In this document: positions 10,100-19,402 of the stretch, piece after piece | How the letters are laid out: each line of letters opens with the position of its first letter | Position numbering within the stretch: position 1 is the stretch's first letter | Assembly (NCBI RefSeq): GCF_001984105.1 | Contig: NZ_MTQM01000009.1 | Coordinates: 868,001-932,000, forward strand | Source of the DNA: Microbacterium sp. CSI-V | GTDB lineage: Bacteria > Actinomycetota > Actinomycetes > Actinomycetales > Microbacteriaceae | Reading direction: 5' to 3' | DNA length: 64,000 nucleotides | The notes under the pieces: model-generated | Seen by the model: the letters and a program-made list of their open reading frames with translations, nothing else | The model's database searches: none | What the model was told of the DNA's origin: nothing | Made by a program: the position numbers and the translations under genes

Positions 10100-10881
10100 G
10101 TCGTGGCCGCCACGGGGACCGGGGGCAGAGCATCGCGGACGACCCGCACCGTCACCCACGCGATCGCGACGATGACGAGGATCGCGAGGATCAGCCACGG
10201 GAACAGCAGGAAGAACCCGTCGCGCGTGACCGGCGACAGCGCGGTGCCGTCGACGGACTCCGGCGGGGTCAACGTCACGTGCCCCGTGAGCAGCGTCCAC
10301 TGGCCGGCCCCGTGCAACGACGCGGACACGACGCGGGTCTCGCCGGGCTGGAGCGCGGTGATCGCCACGTCACTGGTGGTGTCGAGGCGGTTGGAGAACA
10401 GGGCCCCGTCGATGGAGAACTCCGCCGTCGCGTCGATGACGGACGTGGAGGCGTTGCGGACGGTGAACCAGAGGTCGACGGTGCCGTCGGCGGGATTCAC
10501 GGACGGAGCCGTGGACCCGTTCAGGCCTCCGACGTAGAGCATCCCGGCGACGCTCACCTCCCCCGCGGTGTTGGTCTGCGGCTGCGTCGTCCCGCCGCCC
10601 GTCCCGCCCGCGCTGCCGCCGGAGCCGGACGTGGTCCCGCCCGACGACCCCCCGACGGACGACCCGGTGCCCGATGACCCCGAGCCCGAGGTCGAACCGG
10701 TGGGTCCCGTCGACGTGCTCGCCGTCGGCGTCGGCGTGGATCCGTCGGTGATCGTCACGGAGAGCGGGGTCCCGGCATCCTGATCGTCGGCCGCGACCGC
10801 CGGGGCCGCCGCGCCCACCACCGAGGCGAGCAGCACGGCGGCGACGACGAGACGCGGTGCGACCGAACGGCTGGGTCTCAC
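10096..10881 (-). CDS. Exported TM-anchored protein resembling the C-terminal half of the DUF916 protein
   Basis: 261 residues from GTG 10881, which overlaps the previous stop as GTGA. It has a signal peptide (to about AVAADD), a low-complexity Ser/Gly/Thr linker (about 45-105), a beta-rich domain (about 108-215) and a C-terminal membrane segment. The domain and anchor parallel the end of the DUF916 protein upstream: GAGQWTLL against GVGQWLYL, SPVTRDGFFLLFPW against SPITRDTVTFGVPW. It thus looks like a DUF3324-like host-binding half without the peptidoglycan-binding half. Function unknown; presumably part of the same surface assembly. Confidence 0.75.
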   Translation of the reverse strand: MRPSRSVAPRLVVAAVLLASVVGAAAPAVAADDQDAGTPLSVTITDGSTPTPTASTSTGPTGSTSGSGSSGTGSSVGGSSGGTTSGSGGSAGGTGGGTTQPQTNTAGEVSVAGMLYVGGLNGSTAPSVNPADGTVDLWFTVRNASTSVIDATAEFSIDGALFSNRLDTTSDVAITALQPGETRVVSASLHGAGQWTLLTGHVTLTPPESVDGTALSPVTRDGFFLLFPWLILAILVIVAIAWVTVRVVRDALPPVPVAATT

Positions 10882-11984
10882 GACGATCCCGACTTCGCGG
10901 CGCCCGCGAGGCCCTCGGCTTCGGCGGCCGTCGCCCGCTCCATGTAGTCGACCCACTCACGCGCACGCTCTTCGTCGCGGCGGCGGCGCCACCGCAGCAG
11001 CAGGAAGATCACCGCGGCCAGGGCGAGCAGGATCAGCAGCATCCACGGCACCCCGAAGGTCACGGTGTCACGGGTGATCGGTGAGACCGTGAGCTGCTGG
11101 GAGTTGTCGGGCGAGTCGACGAACGGGTTCAGCACGGTGGACGGGTTGAGGTACAACCACTGCCCGACCCCGCCGACGGTGAACTCGTACGTCGCGGTGT
11201 TGCCGGGAAGCAGCATCGGGATGCTGCCGCCCTGCAGACCCGTCGCGGGGATGCCGAACCAGGTCGCGACCCCGGAGGTGAGGTTCGCGGCGAGAGCCAC
11301 GTTGCCCGGGTTCGAGACGGTGTAGTGCAGCTTCACGCTGCCGCTGAACGGGTTCCACCAGTCGCCCTCGTAGGACGCGTCGTAGCTCGTGATGCTCAGC
11401 GCCGGCTGGAGGTCGCCGGACACCCGGGCGAAGATCGACGTGGCGACGCGGCGGTCGACGCTGACCTGCTGCCCCTCCTCGACGACGGATGCCACGAGGC
11501 CACCGACGTGATCACCGGGGGTCGCGTCCGCGGGGAACGCGATCGTGAAGGACAGGAGCCGGACCTCGTCGGGCTCCAGCGAGAACTTGACGCGGTCGCT
11601 GCCGTCGTCGAAGCGCAGCCACGCACCGACCGCGGTGGGAGTGTCGGCGGTCGCCAGGAGCGAGAACGCGCCGTCGCCGCCGTTGAAGGCATCCGTGGCG
11701 TACACCGTGAAGTCCTGGCGTGCGGTGCCGGTGTTGCCGACGAGCACGCGGTCGGTGACCGTCTGCCCCGGGTCCGCGGTGTAGGTGAAGCGCGACCGAC
11801 CATCGGGGCGACCGTCTTCGCCGGCGGGACGGGTGGCGACACCGACGGTGGCGGGGGTGGCGGCGGCATCGCCGTCATCGGCCCGCGCGGGGGCCGTGGG
11901 AGGAAGGAGGGCCAGCGTCGCCGCCAGGGCCAGCAGTGCGACGCCCAGAGCCGGGAGGCGGCGACGCGAGGTGAAGGAGAGCAC
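10878..11984 (-). CDS. DUF916 (WxL-associated) surface protein with C-terminal TM anchor
   Basis: 368 residues from GTG 11984 (GGAG seven bases upstream). Signal peptide, then a DUF916-type domain (about 45-180; RFTYTADPGQTVTDRVLVGNTG, LLSFTIAFPADATPGDH, GGLVASVVEEGQ), a second DUF3324-like beta domain (about 185-310), a membrane segment (about 320-340) and a basic, charged tail. In Firmicutes, proteins with this domain pair bind peptidoglycan and hold WxL proteins at the surface. The WxL-like gene lies directly upstream, which supports the same partnership here; that partnership is inference. A longer frame to 12122 exists but lacks a convincing start. Confidence 0.82.
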   Translation of the reverse strand: MLSFTSRRRLPALGVALLALAATLALLPPTAPARADDGDAAATPATVGVATRPAGEDGRPDGRSRFTYTADPGQTVTDRVLVGNTGTARQDFTVYATDAFNGGDGAFSLLATADTPTAVGAWLRFDDGSDRVKFSLEPDEVRLLSFTIAFPADATPGDHVGGLVASVVEEGQQVSVDRRVATSIFARVSGDLQPALSITSYDASYEGDWWNPFSGSVKLHYTVSNPGNVALAANLTSGVATWFGIPATGLQGGSIPMLLPGNTATYEFTVGGVGQWLYLNPSTVLNPFVDSPDNSQQLTVSPITRDTVTFGVPWMLLILLALAAVIFLLLRWRRRRDEERAREWVDYMERATAAEAEGLAGAAKSGSS

Positions 11985-12090
11985 GGTATATCTCCGCAGA
12001 CTGCGGCGACGTAGGTATGTCGCGCGGGTGAACGAGGGCTGATCCGAGGGGATCGGAGGCGTATCGGCCAGACCCGGGGCCGGACGCACC

Positions 12091-12122
12091 GTGTGGGGAG
12101 ATCGGAACCGATCCCCCCACAC
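12091..12122 (-). terminator. Strong hairpin downstream of the WxL-like gene
   Basis: 15-nt arms GTGTGGGGAGATCGG (12091-12105) and CCGATCCCCCCACAC (12108-12122) pair with one mismatch. It lies 31 bases after the stop of the WxL-like gene and may limit read-through into the DUF916 gene. Confidence 0.7.
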
Positions 12123-12152
12123 GGGTTACCGCTGGTCGAACAGACCGTCAGC

Positions 12153-13745
12153 TCACTTGGAGGCGAGCGTGATGGTCAGGGTCGACTTGTAGTCACCGGT
12201 CTGGGCGTCCTTGGGAGCCTGGAAGGTGAGGTCGGCGTCGAAGAGCGCACCGCTGGTGAGCGTCGAGACGGCCGTCGAGGTCGCCAGCTGCGAGCCGGTG
12301 CCCGTCGTGATGCCGGCCAGCGGGGTGTAACCGGCGTAGAAGCCGGGCACCACGGTGAGGGCGGAGGACGGGATGACGTCGTTCGCGGCGTTCGTGAAGT
12401 CGCTCACCGCAGCGGTGAGGTTCCAGCCCTTGAGGACGTTGCGGTCGTCGACCACGGTGACCTTGCCGAGCTTCTTGCTGACGCTGGCGTTGCGCGCGAC
12501 GTTGCCGAAGTCGACCGCGGTGGCCTCGGCGTTGAGCGACCACAGGTCGCTCGCGGTCACGGCAGCGGTCAGGTCGACCGTGTCGGTGAGGGTGTCACCG
12601 GCGGCCGAGACCTTCGAGAACGTGCCCCACGCCTGGACGGCGAACGTGCCGTCACCCGGGAGGGTGAGGGCGACGGTGTGGTCACCGGCGGGGAGGCTCG
12701 AGATGTCGACGATGGCGTTGCCGTTGGCGTCGGTCGTGACGTTGCCGAGGTTGGTCGGGTCGGACCAGGCCCACGCCGTCAGCGTCTTGTTGGCGTTGGC
12801 GATGCCGGCGGGCACCGTGACGGTCGTGTCGCCCTTGGCGGGAGCCGTGATCGTGACCTGGTTGGCGTCCGAGCCGGCCGGCTTGGTCGGGGCGGTCGGG
12901 GCCGGAGCCGAGACGGTGCCCGAGAAGGCCTTCTCCGCGGAGCCGGCGGTGTTCGTGGCGACGAGCGTCACGTTGTAGGCACCGGCCGTGGTGGGCGTGC
13001 CCGAGATGACACCGGTGGTGCCGTCGAGGGCGAGACCGGCGGGGAGCGCCGTGCCCGACTTGACCGCCCACGTGATCGGCGCGGTGCCGTCAGCGGTGAG
13101 GGTCTGCGAGAAGGCGGTGCCGACCGTCGCGGCGTTCAGCGCCGCGGTGGTGACCGTCGGAGCCGTCGCGGGCGCCGTCGGCGTCGCGAAGGTCCAGGTC
13201 GCCAGCTCGGGCCGCTGGTTGGCCGTGACCGTGATGTAGACGAAGTCCACCTCGAGCACCTGGTTGCCGTTGAAGAACGCGATACCGAGCGAGTAGTCGC
13301 CACCGGCCTGCGCGACCGCGGAGCTGCCCGAGGGCGAGCCGAGGCCGGCGCTGGTGTTGCCGCTGGGCATGGCGTTCGGGAGCAGGATGCCGCTGGGCGT
13401 CAGACCCAGGGGGCCGTAGGCGTTCCACGCGTTGACGTTGGCCTCCTGGCCACGCGGCGAGAGGAACTTGCGGACCTGGCCGGTGTTCTCGGGAACCGTG
13501 AAGACGCTGTTGTAGTCCTCATCGCTGGGCTCCGGCGAGAACAGCGCCGAGTCGTTCCAGCCGAGCACGGTGCCGGCGGGGATCTGGGTGCCGTCGAGGT
13601 CCGAGAGCAGGTAGACCGGGTGAGCGGAGCCCACCGTCGGGACGATCGCAGCCGACGCCGTGGCGGCGGGGACGATCGACAGCGCGGCGGCGGTCACCAC
13701 GGCACCGAGGCCGAGGATGCCGCGCTTCGCGAGCGAGATCTTCAT
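12153..13745 (-). CDS. Secreted WxL-like surface protein with Ig-like repeat
   Basis: 530 residues. Signal peptide (cleavage near ATASA-AIV), an N-terminal domain of about 150 residues ([15 protein letters not shown]), a putative Ig/cadherin-like repeat (about 190-280; [22 protein letters not shown] is the He_PIG pattern), a second beta region, and a C-terminal WxL-like domain (about 385-530) containing [20 protein letters not shown] and ending [12 protein letters not shown]. The proximal W-x-L (WNL) is present; the distal one reads ITL. No TM anchor or LPxTG, so surface retention would rely on the WxL-like domain and the DUF916 protein downstream. AAAGAGA precedes the ATG at 13745. Confidence 0.82.
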   Translation of the reverse strand: MKISLAKRGILGLGAVVTAAALSIVPAATASAAIVPTVGSAHPVYLLSDLDGTQIPAGTVLGWNDSALFSPEPSDEDYNSVFTVPENTGQVRKFLSPRGQEANVNAWNAYGPLGLTPSGILLPNAMPSGNTSAGLGSPSGSSAVAQAGGDYSLGIAFFNGNQVLEVDFVYITVTANQRPELATWTFATPTAPATAPTVTTAALNAATVGTAFSQTLTADGTAPITWAVKSGTALPAGLALDGTTGVISGTPTTAGAYNVTLVATNTAGSAEKAFSGTVSAPAPTAPTKPAGSDANQVTITAPAKGDTTVTVPAGIANANKTLTAWAWSDPTNLGNVTTDANGNAIVDISSLPAGDHTVALTLPGDGTFAVQAWGTFSKVSAAGDTLTDTVDLTAAVTASDLWSLNAEATAVDFGNVARNASVSKKLGKVTVVDDRNVLKGWNLTAAVSDFTNAANDVIPSSALTVVPGFYAGYTPLAGITTGTGSQLATSTAVSTLTSGALFDADLTFQAPKDAQTGDYKSTLTITLASK

Positions 13746-13777
13746 GTGAGTTCGTGTCTCTTTCTCGTTTGTCAGGA

Positions 13778-14944
13778 TCAGTTGTTGCGGGTGACGACGG
13801 TGCCGGTGGGAGCGCCGAAGCCGAACTTGGCCTTGACGGCCTTGGTCGTGGTCGGCGAACCCGAGGCGCCCCAGTAGGTGAGGCTCGAGGTGGAGGAGGA
13901 GTTGACCAGAGCGGCGACACCGGCGTCGTACGCCGCGTTGTCGGAGGTGATCTTGGCGGTCGGGACCACGATGTAGACCGTGCGACCCCAGTCGGCGCTG
14001 TTGTAGTAGCTCGTGCTGGGGACGAGGGACGGAGCGGTACCCGTGAAGGCGGCCACGCCACCGATGGCGCCCACCGAGACACCCGAGAAGGTGTTGATGC
14101 GAGCGGCGCCGTTGGACTGACCGATGTAGTTGGCGACGGAGAGCGGGATGATCTGGATCTCGTTGTCGGCGGGCGTGAGGACACGACCGTCGTTCTCGGG
14201 GATCGAGTTGCTGCGCGTGTCGACCGCGGCACCGAGGGTGGTGGTGCTGAGGCCGATCTTGCCGAGGAAGGTGGTCCACGTTCCCGAGCTCGACTGGAGG
14301 CCGAGCGGCTTGAGCGTGAAGCCGGTTCCGGAGAGGACCGAGCTCGCGGACGAGCCCGACGTCGCCGAGTAGATGCTGGTGAGCTGGTCCTTCGTCAGGT
14401 CGTTGATCGCGTTGGTCGCCGCCGCCGCGTTGGCGCCGCCGGTGGCGTTGCCGAGCTTGAAGGCGTAACCGATGGCGTCCTGGCCGAACGGAACGTACGT
14501 CAGGAGCGTGCCGGCCGTGCCGCCGACCGACGAGCTGCGGGCGAAGTCGACCTGGTCCTTCACGTTGACGCTGTTGTAGGTGAAGGCCGAGCCGCTCACG
14601 CCACCGATGGAGGCGATGAGGGCGTTACGACCGGCGCCCGAGCCGTTGGGGCGGTCGAAGACGGGGCCGAAGGCCTTCGTCTGGATGCTGCCGACACCGC
14701 CGGCGACGCCGAGGGTGAAGGCATCCCAGGATGCCAGCGACTTGCCGTTGCCGGACACCTTCACCGACGCGCCGGAGATGGTGGTGCCGTTGGCGAGGGC
14801 GCTGACGGCGTCCTGCAGGGTGTCGGAACCGACGATCGAGTAACCGTCGGTGATCGGGTCGGCGTTGGCCGCCGACGCCATGCCGGCGCCGGCAAGGGCG
14901 ACACCAACAGCCGCGCCGAACGCGACGATTCGCTTGAGCTTCAT
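13778..14944 (-). CDS. Secreted periplasmic-binding-fold (PstS-like) protein
   Basis: 388 residues, signal peptide with cleavage near SAANA-DPI, no lipobox. The mature part starts [23 protein letters not shown], the ligand-loop arrangement of PstS-type binding proteins, and contains [25 protein letters not shown] and [15 protein letters not shown], all in the order expected for the phosphate-binding superfamily. The C-terminus has no anchor. AGGAAG lies just before the ATG at 14944. It is the third PstS-fold protein in this locus; ligand identity (phosphate or another anion) is not shown by sequence. Translation into the WxL-like gene resumes after 32 bases, suggesting co-transcription. Confidence 0.8.
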   Translation of the reverse strand: MKLKRIVAFGAAVGVALAGAGMASAANADPITDGYSIVGSDTLQDAVSALANGTTISGASVKVSGNGKSLASWDAFTLGVAGGVGSIQTKAFGPVFDRPNGSGAGRNALIASIGGVSGSAFTYNSVNVKDQVDFARSSSVGGTAGTLLTYVPFGQDAIGYAFKLGNATGGANAAAATNAINDLTKDQLTSIYSATSGSSASSVLSGTGFTLKPLGLQSSSGTWTTFLGKIGLSTTTLGAAVDTRSNSIPENDGRVLTPADNEIQIIPLSVANYIGQSNGAARINTFSGVSVGAIGGVAAFTGTAPSLVPSTSYYNSADWGRTVYIVVPTAKITSDNAAYDAGVAALVNSSSTSSLTYWGASGSPTTTKAVKAKFGFGAPTGTVVTRNN

Positions 14945-15005
14945 TTCTTCCTGTCTTTTCGGGTGCAGAGGGTGGGTGCTGCGAAGAAGCCGGCTGGTGC
15001 AGGCT

Positions 15006-17639
15006 TCAGGTGACCCGTCTTCTCAGACGGGTGATCAGGGGCACACCGACGGCACTGACCAGACCGGCCAGCACGCTGATGGGCAGGGCGGCGCCGATGG
15101 CACCGCCGTCGGGATCGTCGGGGGTCTTGCCCCCGGCGAGGGCACCGCTGGACGCTCCGGTCGCGGCGGCGGGGGTGGATTCGGTCGCCGCGGGAGCGAC
15201 CGGAGCCGAGGCGGCACCCGAGGAGCCCGACGAGACGACGCCCGTCGAGGCAGCGGCCTGCTGCGAGGGGATGTAGGAGCCCCCGGACGACGGCGCGGGC
15301 GATGCCGTCGGCTGGGGGCCGTTCTGCATCACGTCCGCCGCTTCCTTCGCCTGTTCGATCCACGCCGCCGGAAGTGCGACGTAGCCGTCGGGCAGCTCCC
15401 CCACCGCGGTCCCCGGCGTCTGGGCCTGGGTGCCCACCGCGAACCGGACGAGGTTCGCGTAGGCCGCGCGCAGCGTGGGATCGGTCAGGGTGGCGTTGGT
15501 CGCCGCGTACACCGGCATGGTGAGCGGGTACGCGTCCCGCGCGCCGGCGGCCACCGACGAGGTGGGGTCGAACGCGACGACGCGGTCCCCCGCGCCCGCC
15601 GGCGTCATGACGTCGGCGGCGGCCCGCATCGCGGTGCTCGACGGAGCGGTGAACGTGCCGGCGGGGTTCCGCAACGACGCCGTGACGACCTGGAAGCGCG
15701 CGGCGGCGGCGGCGCTGGTCAGGCCGAGCAGACGCTGGCTCCCCGGGAGCATGCGGGGGTTCTTGCCGTACTTGGGCGGGATGGAGTTCGGGTCCCACTG
15801 GCCGGGGCCCTGACCGTCGCCGCGAAGCGTCAGATAGGCGATGGCGGAGAGGTCGTTGGCGTAGGGGCGCCACGTCACGAGGTTGATGGGCGCCTGATTC
15901 GCGGGCACGACCTCGACGGGGTCGGCCTTGGGGAAATCGTCGCGGTCGAGCGAGAAGGGCACCTTCGTCGGGTTGACGTCCGCGTCCGTGGAGTACCAGG
16001 GGTTCACGATCATGCCCCACGGGTCGGGCTTGCTCGCGAGGAAGTCCATCGCGTCCTTGTCGGAGGAGATGTACTTCCAGACCGCGCGGGCGGCATCCGA
16101 TCGGCCCTGCGGGACGATGACGTCGGCGATGGCGGCGCCCTGGAGGTCCTGGGCCTGCCATTCCGGGTCGTTCACGGCGAGGAAGTCCGGATCCCGCGTG
16201 ATGTTGTACTCGTTGGTCCCGGTCAGGTAGGTCTGGTCCGCCCCGGTCGGGATCGACGAGCGGTACGAGTAGCTGAGGAGCTTCGCGAGCAGCCGGGGCG
16301 TGAGGTTCACGCTGCTGAACGGGGTGCGCGCCTTGTCCTTCCACTCCTGCGGGACGGTCTTGTCGTTCGGGTTGGGCAGTCGGTCGATCGCGACCGAGAT
16401 GGCCACCCCGCTGAGCGCGACGGGGGCGTACGTCAGCGGGTCCTTGCCCTCGGTCGAGAGCGCGTAGCTGGTGAGGGCGAGGGGCGCCTGGTCGTTCTTG
16501 GATGCCGAGAGGAGAGCGTCGGACTCGGCGCTGGTGATGAGGGAGTAGACGGATCCGCCCGTCTGGTTGCAGACGACCGGCTGCCACGACGCGACCGCGA
16601 GGGCGGCGAGCTCGCTGCCGGCCACCTGCCGCTCGGTCTGACCGATCGCGCATCCCGTTCCGACCGGGGCGAATTCCAGCTTCACCGACAGCGCGTGCTG
16701 CCAGGAGTCGGCGAACAGACCGGACTGGGTGATGTTGGTGGAGCCGTTGTCCGAGGTCCCGCGCGGGAGGACGACGAGCCAGCAGGACGCGCCGACGGTG
16801 ACACCCGAGGTCGTGACGGGGTTTCCGCAGCCCAGGCCGTTGGACTGGACGGCGGTCTGCACCTCGAACGTGACGGACCCCTTTCCGTCGTCGCCCGATC
16901 CGACCCAGGGGATCTCGTTGGTCGTGTACGAGGTGAAGAACTGGTTGGCGTTGACGTCGACGGACGAGTCGATCGTCTTCTTGCCGGTCGTCGCGTCGCG
17001 CTTGATCGAGTCGACCCGGGTGCCGTCGCGGGCGATGAACGGGATCGACGTGTAGGGCGGGAAGATGAAGGAGCCGGGCGCGGTGTACTCGACGTCGGCC
17101 TCGGGCACCTCGTCGATGGAGGCGTAGTTGCGGTAGGCGTCGCGGGTCGCTCCGATGCTGCCCGCCCCGCCGTACTGGCAGGTCGTGCGGTCCGGTCGCT
17201 GCGTGTTCGAAGGATCGTCGCCCCAGCACATGAACACCTGGAGGAAGTTCTCGCCGCCGTTGCCGCCGGCCGACGGTGCGGTGGACTTCTTGCCGCCCGT
17301 CCAGTCCAGACGGATGCCCTGCGCGACCAGACCACGGGTCTGCGACACCGTGACCGACAGATCCGGCATCGGGGCCGTGTCGACCGCGGCATCCTGCTGC
17401 TTGGCGGTCACGGTCACCGCGGACGAGGACGCGGCGGCGGCGGACTGCCCGTCGGTCACGACACCGCCGGACACCAGCGCGAACACGGTGACCCCGGCGA
17501 CGAGGCCCGCGGCCAGGGGCAGGACGGTGCGCCGCGCGCCCCGGTTCGCCGCATCGGCGTGCGCGCGGCGGATCCGGAGGCGGCGGCGCGACGGGGTCGC
17601 GGGGGCCTCGGCATCGCTGCGCTCACGGAAGTCAGACAC
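15006..17639 (-). CDS. Very large TM-anchored surface protein, PstS-superfamily-like in part
   Basis: 877 residues from GTG 17639 (AAAGGA upstream). An N-terminal basic cytoplasmic stretch and membrane/signal segment at about residues 38-58 (LPLAAGLVAGVTVFALV), a long extracellular region with several cysteines (FMCWGDD, TTCQYGG, GLGCGNP, ASCWLVVLPRG, GTGCAIGQ), a Ser/Ala/Pro linker (about 770-830), and a C-terminal TM followed by RRR. A central part (SVNLTPRLLAKLLSYSY, DVIVPQGRSDAARAVWKY) and the later EWQAQDL and TAMRAAADVM parts resemble binding-fold sequences, but I do not recognise a named family with certainty. It lies between pstS and another binding-fold gene, so a role in surface phosphate or ligand capture is plausible but unproven. 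Confidence 0.65.
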   Translation of the reverse strand: MSDFRERSDAEAPATPSRRRLRIRRAHADAANRGARRTVLPLAAGLVAGVTVFALVSGGVVTDGQSAAAASSSAVTVTAKQQDAAVDTAPMPDLSVTVSQTRGLVAQGIRLDWTGGKKSTAPSAGGNGGENFLQVFMCWGDDPSNTQRPDRTTCQYGGAGSIGATRDAYRNYASIDEVPEADVEYTAPGSFIFPPYTSIPFIARDGTRVDSIKRDATTGKKTIDSSVDVNANQFFTSYTTNEIPWVGSGDDGKGSVTFEVQTAVQSNGLGCGNPVTTSGVTVGASCWLVVLPRGTSDNGSTNITQSGLFADSWQHALSVKLEFAPVGTGCAIGQTERQVAGSELAALAVASWQPVVCNQTGGSVYSLITSAESDALLSASKNDQAPLALTSYALSTEGKDPLTYAPVALSGVAISVAIDRLPNPNDKTVPQEWKDKARTPFSSVNLTPRLLAKLLSYSYRSSIPTGADQTYLTGTNEYNITRDPDFLAVNDPEWQAQDLQGAAIADVIVPQGRSDAARAVWKYISSDKDAMDFLASKPDPWGMIVNPWYSTDADVNPTKVPFSLDRDDFPKADPVEVVPANQAPINLVTWRPYANDLSAIAYLTLRGDGQGPGQWDPNSIPPKYGKNPRMLPGSQRLLGLTSAAAAARFQVVTASLRNPAGTFTAPSSTAMRAAADVMTPAGAGDRVVAFDPTSSVAAGARDAYPLTMPVYAATNATLTDPTLRAAYANLVRFAVGTQAQTPGTAVGELPDGYVALPAAWIEQAKEAADVMQNGPQPTASPAPSSGGSYIPSQQAAASTGVVSSGSSGAASAPVAPAATESTPAAATGASSGALAGGKTPDDPDGGAIGAALPISVLAGLVSAVGVPLITRLRRRVT
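15013..15032 (-). terminator. Hairpin overlapping the 3' end of the 877-residue gene
   Basis: ACCCGTCT-TCTC-AGACGGGT, a perfect 8-bp stem within the last codons. It could be an attenuator before the next gene, or simply a consequence of the RRR codons. Confidence 0.35.
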
Positions 17640-17693
17640 GGGTGAAGTCCTTTGGTTCTGCGGGTGGCTGGACACCCTCGTCGAGCTAAAAGC

Positions 17694-17716
17694 GCGCGGG
17701 TGACGTCCGGATGAAC
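17694..17716 (-). promoter_or_regulatory. Candidate PHO box upstream of the 877-residue gene
   Basis: Minus strand reads GTTCATCCGGA then CGTCACCCGCG, two adjacent 11-nt units resembling the actinobacterial PhoP-binding direct repeat (GTTCACC every 11 nt), 55 bases before the start codon. The second unit is degenerate, so this is a candidate only. Confidence 0.4.
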
Positions 17717-17761
17717 GTGCCCACAACGAGATACCGATGCGGTGTGCTCCAGACGCGAACG

Positions 17762-17782
17762 CTTCCGGCGGCGGGCCGGAGG
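17762..17782 (-). terminator. Hairpin after pstS
   Basis: CTTCCGGC-GGCGG-GCCGGAGG, an 8-bp stem with one G-T pair, starting 12 bases after the pstS stop codon. It would separate pstCAS from the surface-protein genes, consistent with the PHO-box-like element that follows. Confidence 0.6.
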
Positions 17783-17794
17783 CCGACGGCTACG

Positions 17795-19402
17795 TCACCG
17801 ACGGTTCGAGCGCGCGCCGGAGCGCCGCGAGACCACGGGCGGGATGACGATCGCGGCGACCACGAAGAGAGCGGCGACGAGCATCATGTACTGCGGCGGG
17901 CCCCACACGTCGTCGGCCAGCGTGAACGGTGACGACACGGCCGCGTTCGCCGCGGCCCCTCCCCCGGAGACCAGGACGCCGTTCGCGTCGTACACCGGGT
18001 CGGACGCGGTCCCGGCCGCCGCGTCAGCGGTCCCGGCGGCCGCGCCCGAAGCTGCTGCCGCCCCGCCCGCGGCCGCCGCCGCGTCGGCGCTGTTCGCGCC
18101 CCCCGACACTCCACCCGAACCGGTCGCGGGCGTGGCCTCCTGGGCTCCACCGGTGCCCTCGACGCACTGCGTCGCGCCCTGCTTGTCGCAGTCCGGCGGA
18201 TTGGGCGCCGAAGCGGCGAGCTGGTTGTTCGCGGGTGAGTCGCCCGGCTTGAAGGTGGGGTTGTTGCACTTGTTGAAGTCGACCGGTCCCTCGGTTCCGG
18301 GAATGGCCTTGAGCACCTCGGAGCCCGCCTGCACCAGGTTCATCGGCAGGGGCGAATAGCCCAGGGCCGAGGCCTGCTGCTGACCCTCGCACAGCATGTA
18401 GTTCGCGAACCGGCTGAGGGTCTTGCCCTTCTCCGTCGTGAAGAGCTTGTTCGTCTGCGTCGGGACGATCATGTAGGAGTAGCTCGACATCGGGTACGCG
18501 CGCGGATCCGTGCTGTTGTACACGCCGTCCAGGTTCTGCGTGAGGTCGGGGTTGATCGCCGCCGACATCAGCGCCACGGCGACCGACTGGTACGTCGGCT
18601 CGACGTAGTACCCGGCCTTGTTGAGCACCTTCACCACCGGGAAGCCCGACTTCATCGCGTAGGAGTACTCGACGTAGGTGATGGCCCCCTCGCCGTAGTC
18701 CTGGCTGACGTATCCCGCGACGCCGAGCGAGCCGTTCTGACCCTTGAACGAAGCGTTGATCTGCGGGAACTGCGACCGCATGCCCTGCGTCCAGATGTTG
18801 CCGAACTGCTTCGACATCCAGAGGGTGAACTGCGCGCTCGTGCCGGAACCGTCGGAACGGTAGACCGGCGTGATGCCGCGGTCGGGCATCGCGAGGGCGG
18901 GGTTGTCGGCCTGGATCGCGGGATCGTTCCACTTGGAGATCTGCCCGCTGAAGATCTTCGCGATCACCTCGCCGGAGAGGCGGAGGTTGGTGACGCGCTT
19001 GCCGCCGATCTTGAGGTTGTACATCAGGGACGTACCACCGGCGACGATCGGCATGTACGCGAACCTGCCCTGCAGCGGCGTGCCGTCGCTGAACGTCGTC
19101 TCGGGCGCCGAGCCGTCCTCGGGGTTGTCCTGGAACGGGATCTCGCTGATCGCGAAGTCGACCGTGCTGTTGCGGAAGTCGGTGCGACCGGCGCTGGATC
19201 CGGTGCCGGAGTAGTTCACCGTCATGCCGTAGTTGCTCGCGACGTTCTTGCGCCACTGGTCGAGCGCGTTCTGCGACCACGTCGAGCCGGAACCGGAGAT
19301 CGGGACGTACCCGTCGGCGTGCGCGGGCACCGGGATGAGCGCGACGAGGGAGACGGCCGCGAGCACCGCGGCGAGGCGGGCCCAGCGGGGACGGGATTTC
19401 AC
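17795..19402 (-). CDS. pstS: Phosphate-binding protein PstS, C-terminally TM-anchored
   Basis: Captures phosphate outside the membrane and delivers it to PstCA. 535 residues from GTG 19402, which overlaps the pstA stop as GTGA. Signal peptide with cleavage near AHA-DGY and no lipobox cysteine, so it is not a classical lipoprotein. The binding core has [44 protein letters not shown] and [16 protein letters not shown]. After about residue 400 comes an Ala/Gly-rich linker, then a membrane segment (PPQYMMLVAALFVVAAIVI) and a basic tail, which makes it a tethered protein about 170 residues longer than typical PstS. It is last in the pstC-pstA-pstS cluster rather than first. Confidence 0.92.
   Translation of the reverse strand: MKSRPRWARLAAVLAAVSLVALIPVPAHADGYVPISGSGSTWSQNALDQWRKNVASNYGMTVNYSGTGSSAGRTDFRNSTVDFAISEIPFQDNPEDGSAPETTFSDGTPLQGRFAYMPIVAGGTSLMYNLKIGGKRVTNLRLSGEVIAKIFSGQISKWNDPAIQADNPALAMPDRGITPVYRSDGSGTSAQFTLWMSKQFGNIWTQGMRSQFPQINASFKGQNGSLGVAGYVSQDYGEGAITYVEYSYAMKSGFPVVKVLNKAGYYVEPTYQSVAVALMSAAINPDLTQNLDGVYNSTDPRAYPMSSYSYMIVPTQTNKLFTTEKGKTLSRFANYMLCEGQQQASALGYSPLPMNLVQAGSEVLKAIPGTEGPVDFNKCNNPTFKPGDSPANNQLAASAPNPPDCDKQGATQCVEGTGGAQEATPATGSGGVSGGANSADAAAAAGGAAAASGAAAGTADAAAGTASDPVYDANGVLVSGGGAAANAAVSSPFTLADDVWGPPQYMMLVAALFVVAAIVIPPVVSRRSGARSNRR

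Noticed and set aside
10568..10783. Plus-strand 71-residue Pro/Asp frame
   Set aside because: Mirror of the Ser/Gly/Thr linker of the minus-strand surface protein.
15006..15100. LPxTG-type sorting signal at the end of the 877-residue protein
   Set aside because: The TM plus RRR tail resembles a sorting signal, but only ALPIS precedes it and no LPxTG-like pentapeptide is seen; the sortase-fold protein in the locus lacks catalytic residues.
14941..17229. 762-residue minus-strand frame
   Set aside because: Overlaps the 877-residue gene on the same strand in another frame; Arg-rich without a signal or domain.
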